Shown here one piece after another: positions 35,843 to 48,689 of a stretch of 64,000 bases of DNA. Where the stretch lies: contig JAQGEQ010000338.1 in NCBI GenBank assembly GCA_034620365.1, forward strand, positions 248,001-312,000, in the 5' to 3' direction. Origin of the DNA: Pegea sp. RAD2-039 (taxonomy: Eukaryota > Chordata > Thaliacea > Salpida > Salpidae). Position numbers and translations under genes: made by a program. The notes below the pieces were generated by a model that saw nothing but the letters and a program-made list of their open reading frames with translations, made no database searches and was not told the DNA's origin. Each line of letters begins with the position of its first letter. Position 1 is the first letter of the stretch.

Positions 35843-36709
35843 GAAACTTCATTTAGTAAATATTTTCTCTGCAAAAAATTATAGAAAAAAAAATTAGGTT
35901 AAAAGTTTATTCCATTATTACAAAGATGATACTGAAAATGTGACAGAATATTTTCTAATAGAAACCCTATTTTCAGTAAAATAAGTATTTCTACTTTAAA
36001 ACATCTTTATAAACTAGTTTGATACAACTTCTTTCAAATATTGAATCAAAAAAATTGAAGAACTGTATAAAATTATGAAAAATATTATTATAAAAAAATT
36101 AATATATATACAAAAATAGAAAAAGCTTATGTAAAAGAGTATTTAATTTAATTGTTTGTAAAGTATCTTAATGTTTATTTTTTATAATTTAAAGAAAATT
36201 AATTAGAGTAATACAAAATTTTTAGAAAGTCGTCTTATTTAGATAGTGAAAAGCCTGATTCAGCCACTTTTAATTTATATTTGTTAAATTATCTAACTAA
36301 ATATGCTTTTTCTCTGTATTTATCTGCAATTAAACTGCAGATAAAACAATTGAAGAAACAGTTCTTAGTAATCCAGAACTCAAATTTTATTTACTAATTT
36401 ACTACAGTATTTCTATATTATATTACTATAGCTTAGCTAGTTTTATTTCTCTATTTTTAACGTAAAAAAACATTTGCCACTCTAAAATGAGACGATAGTA
36501 TAGATAATAGTAATGAAATTTAACACTACAATATAAAATTTAAAAACAACTATTCAAAATTACTTTTCGATACTGGACACTACTTCTTACAAAATTAACA
36601 TTTAAAAATATAATTCAATTTCAGTTGATTTTTCTTTAAAAAATTTATGTTAATAAAAACTTTACAACTTTTAATTCAAAATAAACATTCAAAATCAAAA
36701 TAAAATGAT

Positions 36710-37370
36710 AAATAATGAAGCTGCATTAGTTTTTATAGTAAAATCCAAATTAAATTCAATTATATTTTTTTCGGTTTACAAAAATTGTTAGATCAGAGAT
36801 TAATAAAATTAAAATTTGATATTTAATTAAGATTTTAACTAACTTAATTTTAAACAAATCATTAAATTTTTTCCACAAATCTCTACCGAAAATAAACAAC
36901 TTTCAAATTTATTGCTATTAGTCAAAGTATATGTTAGTCTCGAAACAAAAATTGATTTATAAAATGTTTAAGAAAGCTTTCATAGTTATTGATAGCTGAC
37001 TAACAACCATTAAGAAAAAATTTGTCAACAATTTCTTTTATATTCTAGAATAAAGTTTCATAAAACTTATTTTACTGAAGTTTACAATTAAAAGAAAATT
37101 ATAAATTTTTATCAAGAAGCAAGTTTAAACTAACAAGGGTTTCAAGTGTAATATTTTACAAATTTGGATTGATTGTCCTTTAATTGTAAATTAGCTTTGA
37201 TTTAATGAAAAACAGAATATGTAAAAATGAATAAGTCTGTTGGTTGTTGTACTAGAAATGTAAACGAGATAGAAAATTTGAATTTTTTTAAAAAACAAAT
37301 AATTAAAATAGAATTTAAAAGAAGTTTTTATAAACAGATTTAACTTTTAAGTGTTTTAATGAGTAAACAA
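36710..37370 (+). repeat. Block D10, copy 2
   Basis: Matches 9510-10300 in the same direction. The word GTCTGTTGGTTGTTGTACTA near 37232 resembles the family C box region. Confidence 0.65.
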
Positions 37371-38200
37371 ATTATTTATCAGATTATCAAATATTGTAAT
37401 TTTCTTTTAATTAATTTGTTGATTGCTTGATGTTTACATCTTCCTCGTAGAAGTGTAATTTAAATTTTCAAATATTTTTAATTTTTCAGATATGAAATAA
37501 AACTGATCTACAAAAAAACACTTTATGTAAGGTGCGTGCAATAACAAATATTTAAACCTTCAATAGTCTTCTGTTATATTATTTTACAGATTTGTTTAAT
37601 TTGTAGATTGGTTTATGTTTACGTTTTCAGGTTACGTTTTACCAAAAACCTTAAATAATTTTATCTAAAATCTTCAAAGCATTACAATAAGGGCTATAGA
37701 ACGCTAAATGGTTTCTTGTAAAATCAGTAATTGAAAGTGATAATCTAATTTAAAGTTTTAGTTTTTCCTCAAAGTTCTTATTTCATAGTAAAAATATTTT
37801 TCATTAAATTATAATATATTATATAATAATTATAATATAACTGGCAATGTTAATAATTCAAAATAAATTGATATTTGATATTAGTTTAAAATTTACTATT
37901 TTTAAATTAGTATGTTAACATTAAAAAATTAAAACGTTTACAATTCTGTAAACGAAAAAATAATATATGATATTTCATCTTACAAACAAAAATGTTCAAA
38001 TTTCTTGATATTTGTCGATTGATTTGAACTTTTAAGAAGATTAAAAAGAGATTTGTCGAACTGACACTGATTGATTTCTGTTAAATAAAATAAAACAAAA
38101 AAATATATATTTTGCTAAATAATTTTATTTTTTTTTATATAGAATATAAGTAGTATACTAATTTTGTTGAAATAAAAGTTTTTTATTCCTAAACATTCTA
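37371..38200. other. AT-rich spacer
   Basis: No module or coding frame was recognised apart from short words shared with regions downstream of family A units (TTTACATCTTCCT near 37434). Confidence 0.35.
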
Positions 38201-38211
38201 TCACGTTGTCA

Positions 38212-38415
38212 GTAAACATGTTTACAAGCTTTGACGTAGATTACTTTTTTGTTATTTGTTGTAGATAATAGAAACTCAAGTTATTCTACTTAATTTTAAT
38301 TTCGCTGAAAAATAATTCAACTCCAAATTTCGAAACGGTTTTAACAAGCTTATAGTTTCAAGTTTTAATGTACTTTTTATTATTTATAAACTTTTCTGAA
38401 ATCTAGTGTTTGTGG
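38212..38415 (-). repeat. Family B unit
   Basis: On the minus strand: box CCACAAAC (38408-38415), 19 bases, TATAAATA, and the hairpin GTTGAATTATTTTTCAGC (38304-38321) with a G-U pair. The distal part carries the perfect palindrome GTAAACATGTTTAC (38212-38225). Confidence 0.5.
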
Positions 38416-38419
38416 GATC

Positions 38420-39640
38420 AGGCTCAAACGATTAAATTTTTCTAGTTTCAATAATAAACTTCTTGTTGACAGATAATGCTGAAATATAAAGATCGATTTT
38501 TAAGTTGATAAGAAAATTTGACTATAAATCTATTTTTGTAGTAAATAAAAGAAGGTTAAGATTATAAATAGATTAAAAGTAAGTTTGTTACGAAGTTTTA
38601 TTTATATTAAAGTTACTTTGATGCCTGAACAGAAACTTATTTATCGCGATTGTAACAAGTTGAGGTTTTTAAAAAACTAAGTCAAGAATCATGTGCTTTT
38701 TTTGTTTTTAAATTGTGAGTATTATAAGGTTTAGAAATTCTGTTGGTTTGATCTTCAAAATATTTTTAGAAATAGTTTCAGAAAAGTTTTTTTGAAAAGT
38801 AAAAATAGAATCTAATTATTACAAGTTGTATGTTCTTTTTCATTTTTAACCGTTTAGCTTTTCAAGCAATTTTTTCCAAACAATAGTCAAAATAATTCTT
38901 TTGTTTACATAATGTACATACAATTAGGTTAAATTTTTCTATCTTTTTTAGTTTTTATATTTTTAATTATTATAAATAAATCTACATTTTACTTCAAGAA
39001 ATATCAATAAAAAATTAGATTTAACTGTATATAAAATATTCAAAGTGATTTTTACAAATATTAATTTTAAATGTTACTGCATTAAAGTAATAAATAATGA
39101 ATAACTAACGAATAATTACTGGTTATCTAGTTTAATTTTAATTAAACTACTTTTAATTTTAATTTTGGAATTTTTTAACGAAAATTTAAATATTAAATCA
39201 GTTAAATAAACTGTTTTTTATTTCTCACGAGAAATGACCTAACAACTTTAAGTAAACATTTTTTTTCATTTTTTTAAACATGATACTTGTAATATGACAG
39301 AAAATTACTTTCATGTAAGTACTTCCAATTAAATAAATAAAATTATTTACGGCATAACCAAAAACTACTTTAAATGTAGTTTTATCTGAAATTTTGTATC
39401 ATATAATTAAAAATATTTAATTTTATATATTGTTATTTTAAATTTGTGGTTTTACCAAAGTTTTGAAATTTCTATTGCAACAACAAAAGTTTATTAATTT
39501 TTTAATTTTTATTTCTCTATTTGCAACAATTTTTTTAATTACACTTTTTTTATTTTAGCTTAATAAAATCTCCATTTACAAGCTTAATACAAATAGTTTA
39601 GAGTTTGAATAATTTTAAATTATCTTTTATGAGCTAAGAA
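38420..39640. other. AT-rich spacer with repeat fragments
   Basis: Fragments of family B flank appear near 39090-39250 (AATAATGAATAACTAACGAA, then CAGTTAAATAAACTG). They have no intact box or hairpin. No coding frame is seen. Confidence 0.4.
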
Positions 39641-39659
39641 AAGTAAGATAATTATTTTA

Positions 39660-39800
39660 CTGATATCTGATTTTAAAGCAAACCAATAATATCCTTATCA
39701 CAATAATATTTTCAATAAAATTAAAAATGTATTTATAAAATGAGCTACATTTAACGATACCACAAACATCAGATTTTATGCCGATATTATATAACTGCAT
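39660..39800 (+). promoter_or_regulatory. Family A box and TATA, no hairpin
   Basis: Upstream words CCAATAATAT and ATAATATTTTCAATAA lead to the box CCACAAAC (39760-39767), 20 bases, and TATATAAC (39788-39795). The expected hairpin is not found. The 69-codon minus-strand open frame over this stretch is chance. Confidence 0.45.
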
Positions 39801-40504
39801 AAATGAAGAGTGAAGCAACAAGCGAAAAATATTCTCAGGAGAAATTCTCTTTAAAACTTTATTCATTTTTTATTTTCGGCAATTCAATACAATTTTTATA
39901 CAAATAAAAATTAAGTTAAATTATTTCTACAAATAACAAAAGTTTGTATTTCAGTTACTGAATCAAATTAATGATGTAATTAGCTTTAGTTGTTGTTTCA
40001 TTCATTCATCAAAATTCTAATAATTCTATTGAAACTGAAAATTTTATGCATAATTACAGATACTAAGTCAAGGGAAAATATTCATCAAAAAACTCAATAA
40101 AATCATCTTAATTATCTGTTGGCTTGACACATTAGCAATAATTGAAAACTATTTCAATCAGTATTTTTGGTTTTTAGCTGCTTAAAAATTTAGAGTTAAA
40201 CTACTTTTCAACAAAACTTCATTTATTAAATAAGTTGAATATCTTGAGTTTTTATTCTGTACAAAAGTTGACATACAAAAAATTTACACTTAGAGGTTTA
40301 TTTCATTGATGTACACCTTTTAATATAATTGCATTTGATAATTATAAATAAAAACTTTTCTTTGAGCAAAATTAGTATTTTTAATCATAATTTTAGTTAA
40401 AATAGATAGATAATAAGCAAATTTAAGATTTATAATTAAAAATTACTACTTACACGTAAATAATACCATAATATTTCGTTTGTGTAATTATTGATCGTAA
40501 TAAA
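39801..40504. other. AT-rich spacer with a family B hairpin remnant
   Basis: GTTAAACTACTTTTCAAC at 40195-40212 is a family B hairpin with one lost pair, followed by AAAACTTCATTTATTAAATA as in other copies. No box is visible upstream. Confidence 0.4.
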
Positions 40505-41159
40505 GTAAAAGCAATCTCTCAATCACCAAATAGAATTATGTTATTTAACCAATGAAGGTTTTTGTAAGTGGTAATTACAAAATTGTTCAATAATATTAAA
40601 TTCTTAAATAAATAAAATTTGATTTAGTTTATCTAGTTTTTTCTACTTTCTTTGGTCTAAACTAATTGCTTGTGATTTACTTAAAACAACTTACTGCAAA
40701 AAGTATAAATATGAAGATATATTGAAAAATAAGTATATACGCTTTTTTCTTAAAATTTTTTTCAACAGTTATATAAATTGTTTAAATCATAATGATGTCA
40801 GTTATAAGGCCTCTATACTCAAATTAAGATTTTTAAATTAAAAAAAAAACTATATAAGTAATGTTAAAAATATATGTTCTTTTTTTTTGAAAACAAAGTA
40901 AGCTTGATATCTGTATTTTTATGACGAGTAATTTTTATTAGTTTCATATACAATTTCAATCAAAAATATAACTCATCTAAGATAAGTAAGGGCCCTAAAT
41001 TAAATGTTTAGATAAAAGAAATGTTTAAATAATTAGCTTTACAGTTTGGTTATTAATAAGCTCCTTGTATATTATTTTTAAATTATATTTTTTAAATGAA
41101 ATAACAATTCGATTAACAACAATTGTTCAACTAATCATCAATTTTGGTTTAAAATTTGT

Positions 41160-41273
41160 AAACTGTTATTGGCAGTTTCAAAATTATAATTACTATGAAC
41201 CATACGACAGCAGGATTTTTTTAAGAGAATAAAATCGGAATATATAACTAGACTTTAAGTCTGTTGTTTTTGG
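41160..41273 (-). repeat. Family C unit
   Basis: On the minus strand: box CCAAAAAC (41266-41273), 19-20 bases, TATATATT, about 60 bases, then the hairpin AAACTGCCAATAACAGTTT (41160-41178) with a 6-bp stem. TTTT follows about 7 bases later. Confidence 0.45.
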
Positions 41274-41770
41274 TGCTAGAAATCTAGACTTGTTTAACAT
41301 TTTTTTAGAAAGTACAATGTAATCGGTGTACAAAATTACTGCATGTAATACCAAAACATATTAGCTTCTTTTACTTTTAATAAAGCAATTTGTTTTAAAT
41401 TAGTTTGAAATCTCAGACAATGCCAATTGAAAAGTGTTACTAAAGATATACATTTTACTTAAGTTAAGAAAATTTGCAGCTAAGATTAGAAAGTATGTTT
41501 ATTATGGTAACTAAATGTTATATAAATTCTGATGTTTTTTTAATAATTAGTTAATTTGAAATTTCATTTTTAACGATTTAACCCTGCTTAAAAAATATTT
41601 ACTAAAAAATGTTTAATCAATTAATCTTTAACAATAAATATGAAAAAACCATTAATTTGCTTTGTAGCAAGAAACATGTACCAATCTAAAAATTGTACAT
41701 TTTGTTAAACTGGTTCAATAAAATACTAATTAACTTTCAGAGTTTTGTTGATGCAACCAAAATACACTAA

Positions 41771-41784
41771 CCGCTAGATGGCGC
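41771..41784 (-). promoter_or_regulatory. CTCF-like site
   Basis: CCGCTAGATGGCGC, a full core match, lies inside block D2. The same site recurs at 46531-46544. Confidence 0.55.
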
Positions 41785-42385
41785 AAGGAGTAAAAAGAAA
41801 AAGTTTTTGATCAAAAATTTAATATTAAATAGTTTTTGCTTTCTATCTAAGCTAGTCATAATAAAAAATTTACTTATTTAAAAGCAACTTTGATTTTGTA
41901 TAATTGAATTCAAAATGTCACCAAAAAGTGAAAACAGCTTTTTTACATGCAATAAAATAAATAAATAAATAAAATTATAATTTTCTAAAACTGTAAATAT
42001 ACTTGTAAGTATACATAAAATTATTGCTAGAGATAAGCTGTAAAATTATCAAAATAATCTGATGAACTTTTGTTAAAAACTGTAATTCTATTTTAAGTTT
42101 TTATTTCCACTATAGTGCGCTATCAAGCATAAAAAATATTTCAATCTTAATATGATTTCGAAACATTATATTATTTATCTTGAAAATAAATTAAACAAGT
42201 GAAATTAGTTATTATCATAAAAACTGATTTACTTTTTAGTCTTTGATAATCTAAAAATATATATTTGATGAGTATGTAAACGCAAAAGTAATTTTAAGAA
42301 TTTTAATATCTTTTAAAGTTTATAAAAAATTAGCTTTCTATTACAAGTTCTAAAACCAAGATATATATTTTTTTGTTTTTATTTT

Positions 42386-42399
42386 GCGTCATCTAGCGT
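42386..42399 (+). promoter_or_regulatory. CTCF-like site, changed
   Basis: GCGTCATCTAGCGT keeps the central CATCTAGCG. Its flank GATTATCTCGGTTACAA matches the other family members. Confidence 0.35.
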
Positions 42400-42950
42400 A
42401 TAGATTATCTCGGTTACAAAAAGTAAAATTTCGTAAATTAAAATAATGAAAATAGTCATTTCACATAAATGTAAAAGTTAAAATAAGACTAAAATTCTAA
42501 TAATAAAATTTTCTTCAAAATTTCAATTGATAGAAGGATGCATATTATTTGCTAAAACAGCAATCTTCTTTCAAATAAAAAAAATGATTTTTTTTTCTCA
42601 AGGCTTATTTACAATGCAAAGATAATTATGATTTTGTATATTGTACCGATTTTAGATCCATAATTTGAAAGATGTGTTTATTTATCTTATCAATCAATAA
42701 GTTTTTTTGTATTAGTGAAAGAAAAAAAACCATAAATTTTCAAAGAACATTTTTATCTTGTTTTGAAATATATAATTTTAGAATTACTTTTGTGACTGTT
42801 TTTGCGCATACTATACACTTATTTGAATTACATAAACATTGTTACAAGTTTTAACTTATTGTAAGTTTAATGTGTATGTATTAAATATTTTTAAAGAAAA
42901 AGAAATTATTTAATCGTGGATATTTTCTAAAGATTTTATAACAACTTTAA
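42400..42950. other. AT-rich spacer
   Basis: It shares TATACACTTATTTGAATTACA (42812 on) with both arms of the inverted repeat at 55.3-59.2 kb. The 60-codon frame at 42672-42854 is not protein-like. Confidence 0.4.
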
Positions 42951-42974
42951 AAAAGAATTCGTTTGAACTTGATG

Positions 42975-43088
42975 CCACAAACTCTAGATAGCGACAAAGT
43001 AATATATGATGAAAACTAACAATGGATTATTTAGTAAATAATGCTTATAATTGTTTGATCCAATTTTTGAGTTGAAATATTTTTCAAC
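42975..43088 (+). repeat. Family B unit
   Basis: Box CCACAAAC (42975-42982), 20 bases, TATATGAT, then the hairpin GTTGAAATATTTTTCAAC (43071-43088), with TTTT five bases later. Confidence 0.5.
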
Positions 43089-43499
43089 GAAATTTTGTTT
43101 AGTAAATCAATTAAATAAACTGTTTTCATTTTTCACGAGAAATGACATAAAAATTTTAAGTTAAAATTTTATTTCTATTTTAAACACGTTACTTGTATTA
43201 TGACAAAATATAACTTTTATATTATTGTTATATTCAAACCTTTGTTATATTATTAAATTTTTATTATTTTAAGTTTGTTATTTTAACATAATGTTGAAAT
43301 TTGTATTGCAACAACAAAAATTTAAAATTTTCAAATTTTTCAACATTTTTTGTTCTATTAGAAACAATTTTTTTAAATCAAATGTATTTAATTTCAGCTT
43401 AGTAAAAAATCTGAATTTACAAGCTTATCACTATTAGTGTATATCTTAAAGAATTTTAAATTAGCTTTTATTAACTAAAAAAAAACAAAGTATTTATTT

Positions 43500-43650
43500 T
43501 ATTGATAAATGATTTTAAGTAAACCAAGAATATCATTAGAACAATAATATCTTCAATAACATTATAAATGTATTTATAAAATGTGTAACATTTAACGATG
43601 TCAGTAACAGTACATATAAAATATGATATGAGAATATGATGACGTCATAA
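43500..43650 (+). repeat. Family A upstream part, box lost
   Basis: ACAATAATATCTTCAATAAC and TTTATAAAATGTG match the unit at 39660, but the box has decayed to GTCAGTAACAG. A TGACGTCA palindrome follows at 43640-43647. Confidence 0.4.
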
Positions 43651-44114
43651 ATATATGAATGTTAGTTTCCTCAAAACTTTATTTTTAGTTTCTGAAAAAA
43701 AAATTTATATGATTAAGTTTATGAAAAAGAATATTAACAAAATTGAAATGTTTTTCTATTTTTATTTCGATTAAAATAATCTAACTATTGATGTTAAATT
43801 AAATTTTTATCAAACTTTAGATAAATTCTAGAATATTTTACTGAAGAATTAAAGAATTGAAAATATTTTTTTCTATATTGGTAATCTTCAACAAAACTAG
43901 CAGCGCGTGACGGTGATCAGTGAAGCAAATCAGAAAACTTGAGGTTACTTAGCACTCGCGTTCTTTTATGATTAACATTCTTTAAACAGCTTAGAAAGAA
44001 ATTTTAAATCTGACAAAGTCTAAAATTAATTTATTTTAAAAATATTATTCTTAAATTGTTTTTATTTGATAAAGCTGTTTTTTAACATCTATCTATAATA
44101 GAGTTCTTTGTATT

Positions 44115-44921
44115 TTTTTGTAGAAAAAAAATTTAGTTAAATCTCATGATCAAAAAATCTACATTTAATTTCACCATTAAATATCATGAAGTTTGTTAAA
44201 ATTGTAAATTAACTCTGAGGAATACAAAAGTTCCTAGTTCAGTGTAAACAGTTAATCGTAATTAATTAAATCGTAATAAAGCAACTAAAAACACAAATCT
44301 AACAAATATAAATTGTATATATAACATTCGAGCAAATGTTTAATAAAATAAATTTTAACTGTTAAAGAATATATTTTTCAAAAGTTAAAACCAAATGTAA
44401 TTTTGATAATATGAATAGTGTACGCAGGTTAAATTAAATCTAATAGATAATTATAAACCCATTAATTTCTTATATAATTTTTTGCTTTTATCGTTTGCGT
44501 TCTCTAGCAAATAGAATATCTTGGCTAATAACAAATATCTAATACTTTAGTAGCAGCTGATTAAATTAATTTAAAGGTTTGTATGATTTATAAATTATTT
44601 TGAAGATCTAACGAAAATAATCCGTGAGTCTTATAAAAGTCTCATTTTTAAAAACAAAAAGTCACATGGTTTTGATTTAATTTTTGATCGTCAGTACGAT
44701 TGATCATTTTTAATTTAATCATCGAAATACAATAAATTTTAATCTGAATTAAATAAAATTTGATCAAAAAAATTAAACTAATTTTATTTGTATAATAGTA
44801 AACTTATAAAAAATTTCTTATCAACTTTAAAATCAAATTTTCACTTTGAACAATATTTGTCAACCAATTGCTTATCAAGAAAATTATAAAATTAATTTCA
44901 TTTGAGTTTGATCCCATACAC
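44115..44921 (+). repeat. Block D4, copy 1, cut at a family B box
   Basis: Matches 49625-50470. It includes a decayed CTCF-like site (TTTGCGTTCTCTAGCA, 44495-44510). The block stops abruptly just after the box CCATACAC (44914-44921), where D1 sequence begins. Confidence 0.65.
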
Positions 44922-44923
44922 AA

Positions 44924-45263
44924 TTTGGTGGCGCTGATAAATGAAGACTTTTAGAAATTAAGTCAAAAGCCATTTGAATGTTTTGTTTTTAAATTGTGAG
45001 TACTAACAGACTAGAAAGCTTATTTATATTTATAAATAAAAATTTCTTGTTTTTTCAAAATTTAAACAATATTGTTTAATATTTACATAATTAATAAATA
45101 AACACAACGTATACAAGATATTTTTCTTTATGATTTCAACACAGATGTTTCACCTCACCAAATACATAAGTTAATCAATTATGGTAAAAAATTAATTCAA
45201 GAAAATTAATGTTAAAAAAAATTAAATATTATTCTACAAATATACAAATTATTAAACTAATCT
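44924..45263 (+). repeat. Block D1 fragment
   Basis: Matches 4931-5270 closely. It is wedged without spacer between D4 (left) and D2 (right), so at least two rearrangements met here. Confidence 0.75.
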
Positions 45264-45264
45264 A

Positions 45265-47041
45265 GTGAAAGCAATCTCTCATTCACCAAATAGAATTATG
45301 TAATTTAACCAATGAAGGTTTTTGTAAATGGTAATTATAAAATTGTTCAATGATATTAAATTCTTAAATAAATAAAATTTGATTTAGTTTATCTAGTTTT
45401 TTCTACTTTCTTTGGTCTAAACTAATTGCTTGTGATTTACTTAAAACAACTTACTGCAAAAAGTATAAATATGAAAATATATTGAAAAATAAGTATATAC
45501 GCTTTTTTCTTAAAATTTTTTTCAACAGTTCTATAAATTGTTTAAATCATAATGATGTCAGTTATAAGGCCTCTATACTCAAATTAAGATTTTTAAATTA
45601 AAAAAAAAAACTATATAAGTAATGTTAAAAATATGTGTTCTTTTTTATTGAAAACAAAGTAAGCTTGATATCTGTATTTTTATGTGGAGTAATTTTTATT
45701 AGTTTCATATACAATTTCAATCAAAAATATAACTCATTTAAGATAAGTAAAGGCCCTAAATTAAATGTTTAGATAAAAGAAATGTTTAAATAATTAGCTT
45801 TACAGTTTGGTTATTAATAAGCTCCTTGAATATTATTTTTAAATTATATTTTTTAAATGAAATAACAATTCGATTAACAACAATTGTTCAACTAATCATC
45901 AATTTTGGTTTAAAATTTGTAAACTGTTGTTGGCAGTTTCAAAATTATAATTACTATGAACCATACGACAGCAGGATTTTTTTAAGAGAATAAAATCGGA
46001 ATATATAACTAGACTTTAAGTCTGTTGTTTGTGGTGCTAGAAATCTAGACTTGTTTAACATTTTTTTAGAAAGTACAATGTAATCGGTGTACAAAATTAC
46101 TGCTTGTAATACCAAAACATATTAGCTTCTTTTACTTTTAATAAAGCAAGTTGTTTTAAATTAGTTTGAAATCTCAGACAATGCCAATTGAAAAGTGTTA
46201 CTAAAGATATACATTTTACCTAAGTTAAGAAAATTTGCAGCTAAGATTAGAAAGTATGTTTATTATGGTAACTAAATGTTATATGAATTCTGATGTTTTT
46301 TTAATAATTAGTTAATTTGAAATTTCATTTTTAACGATTTAACCCTGCTTAAAAAATATTTACTAAAAAAGGTTTAATCAATTAATCTTTAACAATAAAT
46401 ATGAAAAAACCATTAATTTGCTTTGTAGCAAGAAACATGCACCAATCTACATTTTGTACAATCAATAAAGTGATTCAATAAAATACTAATTAACTTTCAG
46501 AATTTTGTTGTTGTAACCAAAATACACTAACCGCTAGATGGCGCAAGGAGTAAAAAGAAAAAGTTTTTGATAAAAAATTTAATCTTAAGTAGTTTTTGTT
46601 TACTATGTAAGCTAGACATAACAAAAAATTTACTTATTTAAAAGCAACTTTGATTTTGTATAATTGAATTCAAAAATGTCACCAAAAAGCGAAAACAGCT
46701 TTTGTACATGCAATAAAATAAATAAATAAAATTATAATTTTCAAAAACTGTAAATATACTTGTAAGTATACATAAAATTATTGCTAGAGATCAGCTGTAA
46801 AAAAATTTCACAAAAATTTGATAAACTTTTGTTAAAAACTGTAATTCTGTTTGAAGTTTTCATTTCCACTATAGTGCGCTATCAAACATAAAAAATATTT
46901 CAATCTTAATATGATTTCGAAGCATTATATTGTTTATCTTGAAAATAGATTAAACAACTGAAATTAGTTATTATTATAAAAAGTGATTTTTTTATAGTAT
47001 TTGATAATCTAAAAATATATCTTTGATGAGTATGTAAACAA
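45265..47041 (+). repeat. Block D2, copy 2
   Basis: Partner of 40505-42285. It includes a CTCF-like site (46531-46544, CCGCTAGATGGCGC) and runs without a break into the rest of block D3. Confidence 0.85.
45921..46034 (-). repeat. Family C unit, best copy
   Basis: On the minus strand: box CCACAAAC (46027-46034), 19-20 bases, TATATATT, about 60 bases, then the hairpin AAACTGCCAACAACAGTTT (45921-45939). ACAAATTTT follows. Layout and distances match family A although the sequence does not. Confidence 0.5.
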
Positions 47042-48440
47042 AGATTATCTAGTCTATAATTGTTATAAGCAGTATAAGAACAAAAACTTACATGGCTTCA
47101 GACATGATTTTCTTTTAATGTTTATTTGTCAGCACGACCACTAAGTTTCTATTGAAAACTGATTACCTCTTACTACAAAGACTACTAAGTTTCTGTTGAA
47201 GCATCAATGTAGAAAAAAATTTATATCTGAGTTAAATAAAACTTCAGAAAAATAAATTTCTTAACTAGTTACAACATTAGACTGATTTCGTTCGTATGAC
47301 AAATTGGTTACCTCTATATTTTTTAATAAGTTAGGTTTCAGTTTTAAAATAAAAATTATTATTTGAACATTCCTTGTCAACAAAAAGATTATTTTTATAT
47401 GAAGAAAAAAATAATTTTCAATGCTGGGTAGTTTGTTTAAACTTGATCCCACAAACTCTAGGTTGTAATGAAGTTATATGAAATTAAAATTACATTTACA
47501 TGACCAAACCTTATGTAAATTCAATAATAGGTATTTGACACAATTTTGGAGTTGAAATACTTTTCAACGAAACTTCATTTAATAAATGTTTTCTCTGCAA
47601 AAATTATAGAAAAAAAAATTTAGGTTAAATGTTTATTTCATTATTACAAAGATGATACTGAAAATGTGATAGAACATTTTCTAATAGAAAACCCTATTTT
47701 CAGTAAAATAATTATTTCTACTTTAAAACATCTTTTTAAACTCGTTTGATACAACTTCTTTAAAAATTTGAATCTAAGAAATTTAAAGAACTGTATAAAA
47801 TTATAATAAATATTATTATTATAAACAAAATTAATATATATACAAAAATACAAAAAACTTATGCAAAAGAATAATTACTTTAATTGTTTGTAAAGTATTT
47901 TGATGTTTATTTTTTATAATTTAAAAAAAATTAATTAGAGTAATACAAAATTTTTAGAAAATCGTCTTATTTAGATACTGAAAAGCCTGATTCAGCCACT
48001 TTTAGTTTATATTTTGTTAAATTATACAACTAAATATGCTTTTTCTCTGTATTTATTTGCAATTAAATTGCAGATGAATCAAGAGAAGAAACAGTTTTCA
48101 GTAATCCAGAACTCAGTATTATTTACTAAATTACTATATTATTTCCATTTTATTATTATTTTATTGTTATTATGATTATTTTTATATTTCCAATATATTA
48201 TATTATTTCTATATTATATTACTATAACTTAATTACTTTTATTTCACTAATTTTAACGTGAAAAAACAATTGTCACTCTAAAATGAGATGATAGTATAAA
48301 TAATAGTAATGAAATTTAACACTACAATAGAAAATTTATATACAACTATTCAAAATTACTTTTCGGTACTGGACACTACTTTTTAAAAAAGCAACATTTA
48401 AAATTATAATTCAATTTCAATTGATTTTTCTTAAGAAGAT
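47042..48440 (+). repeat. Block D3, copy 2 (right part)
   Basis: Continues the match to 35490-36650. An extra segment at about 47095-47275 is absent from copy 1 but present reversed near 57410-57540. It contains a family B unit: box CCACAAAC (47449-47456), 20 bases, TATGAAAT, hairpin GTTGAAATACTTTTCAAC (47551-47568). Confidence 0.7.
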
Positions 48441-48689
48441 TTCTATCATTAAAATTTGATTGTTGATGTGAGATAATGAATATGAAAATTACATTATGTA
48501 AGTTTGAAGACTTAAAGAAAAAAGATATAAAAGTGATAGAAAACTAAAAATAAACTCTTATATAAATCTTATATTATGTTAGACTAACTTTATTTGCAAA
48601 ATATAACTGAGGTTTCTAACAAAAGATTCTCAATCTTTTTGCATTTAACCAATTTAATTGAAAAAAAGACTTCATAACTGACGTCATAG

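Larger units (their letters stand above)
34740..36650 (+). repeat. Block D3, copy 1
   Basis: It matches 46330-48440 in order, with an extra 180 bases in the other copy near 47090. The first part is also related to 41560-42290 and, reversed, to 57280-58260. It contains a CTCF-like site, the conserved ACTATAGTGCGCTATCAA word near 35317 and a family B unit. Confidence 0.75.
40505..42285 (+). repeat. Block D2, copy 1
   Basis: Nearly identical to 45265-47041 in the same direction over about 1.78 kb, with long perfect runs (for example 40621-40720). This is the youngest-looking duplication in the window. It contains a family C unit and a CTCF-like site. Confidence 0.85.
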
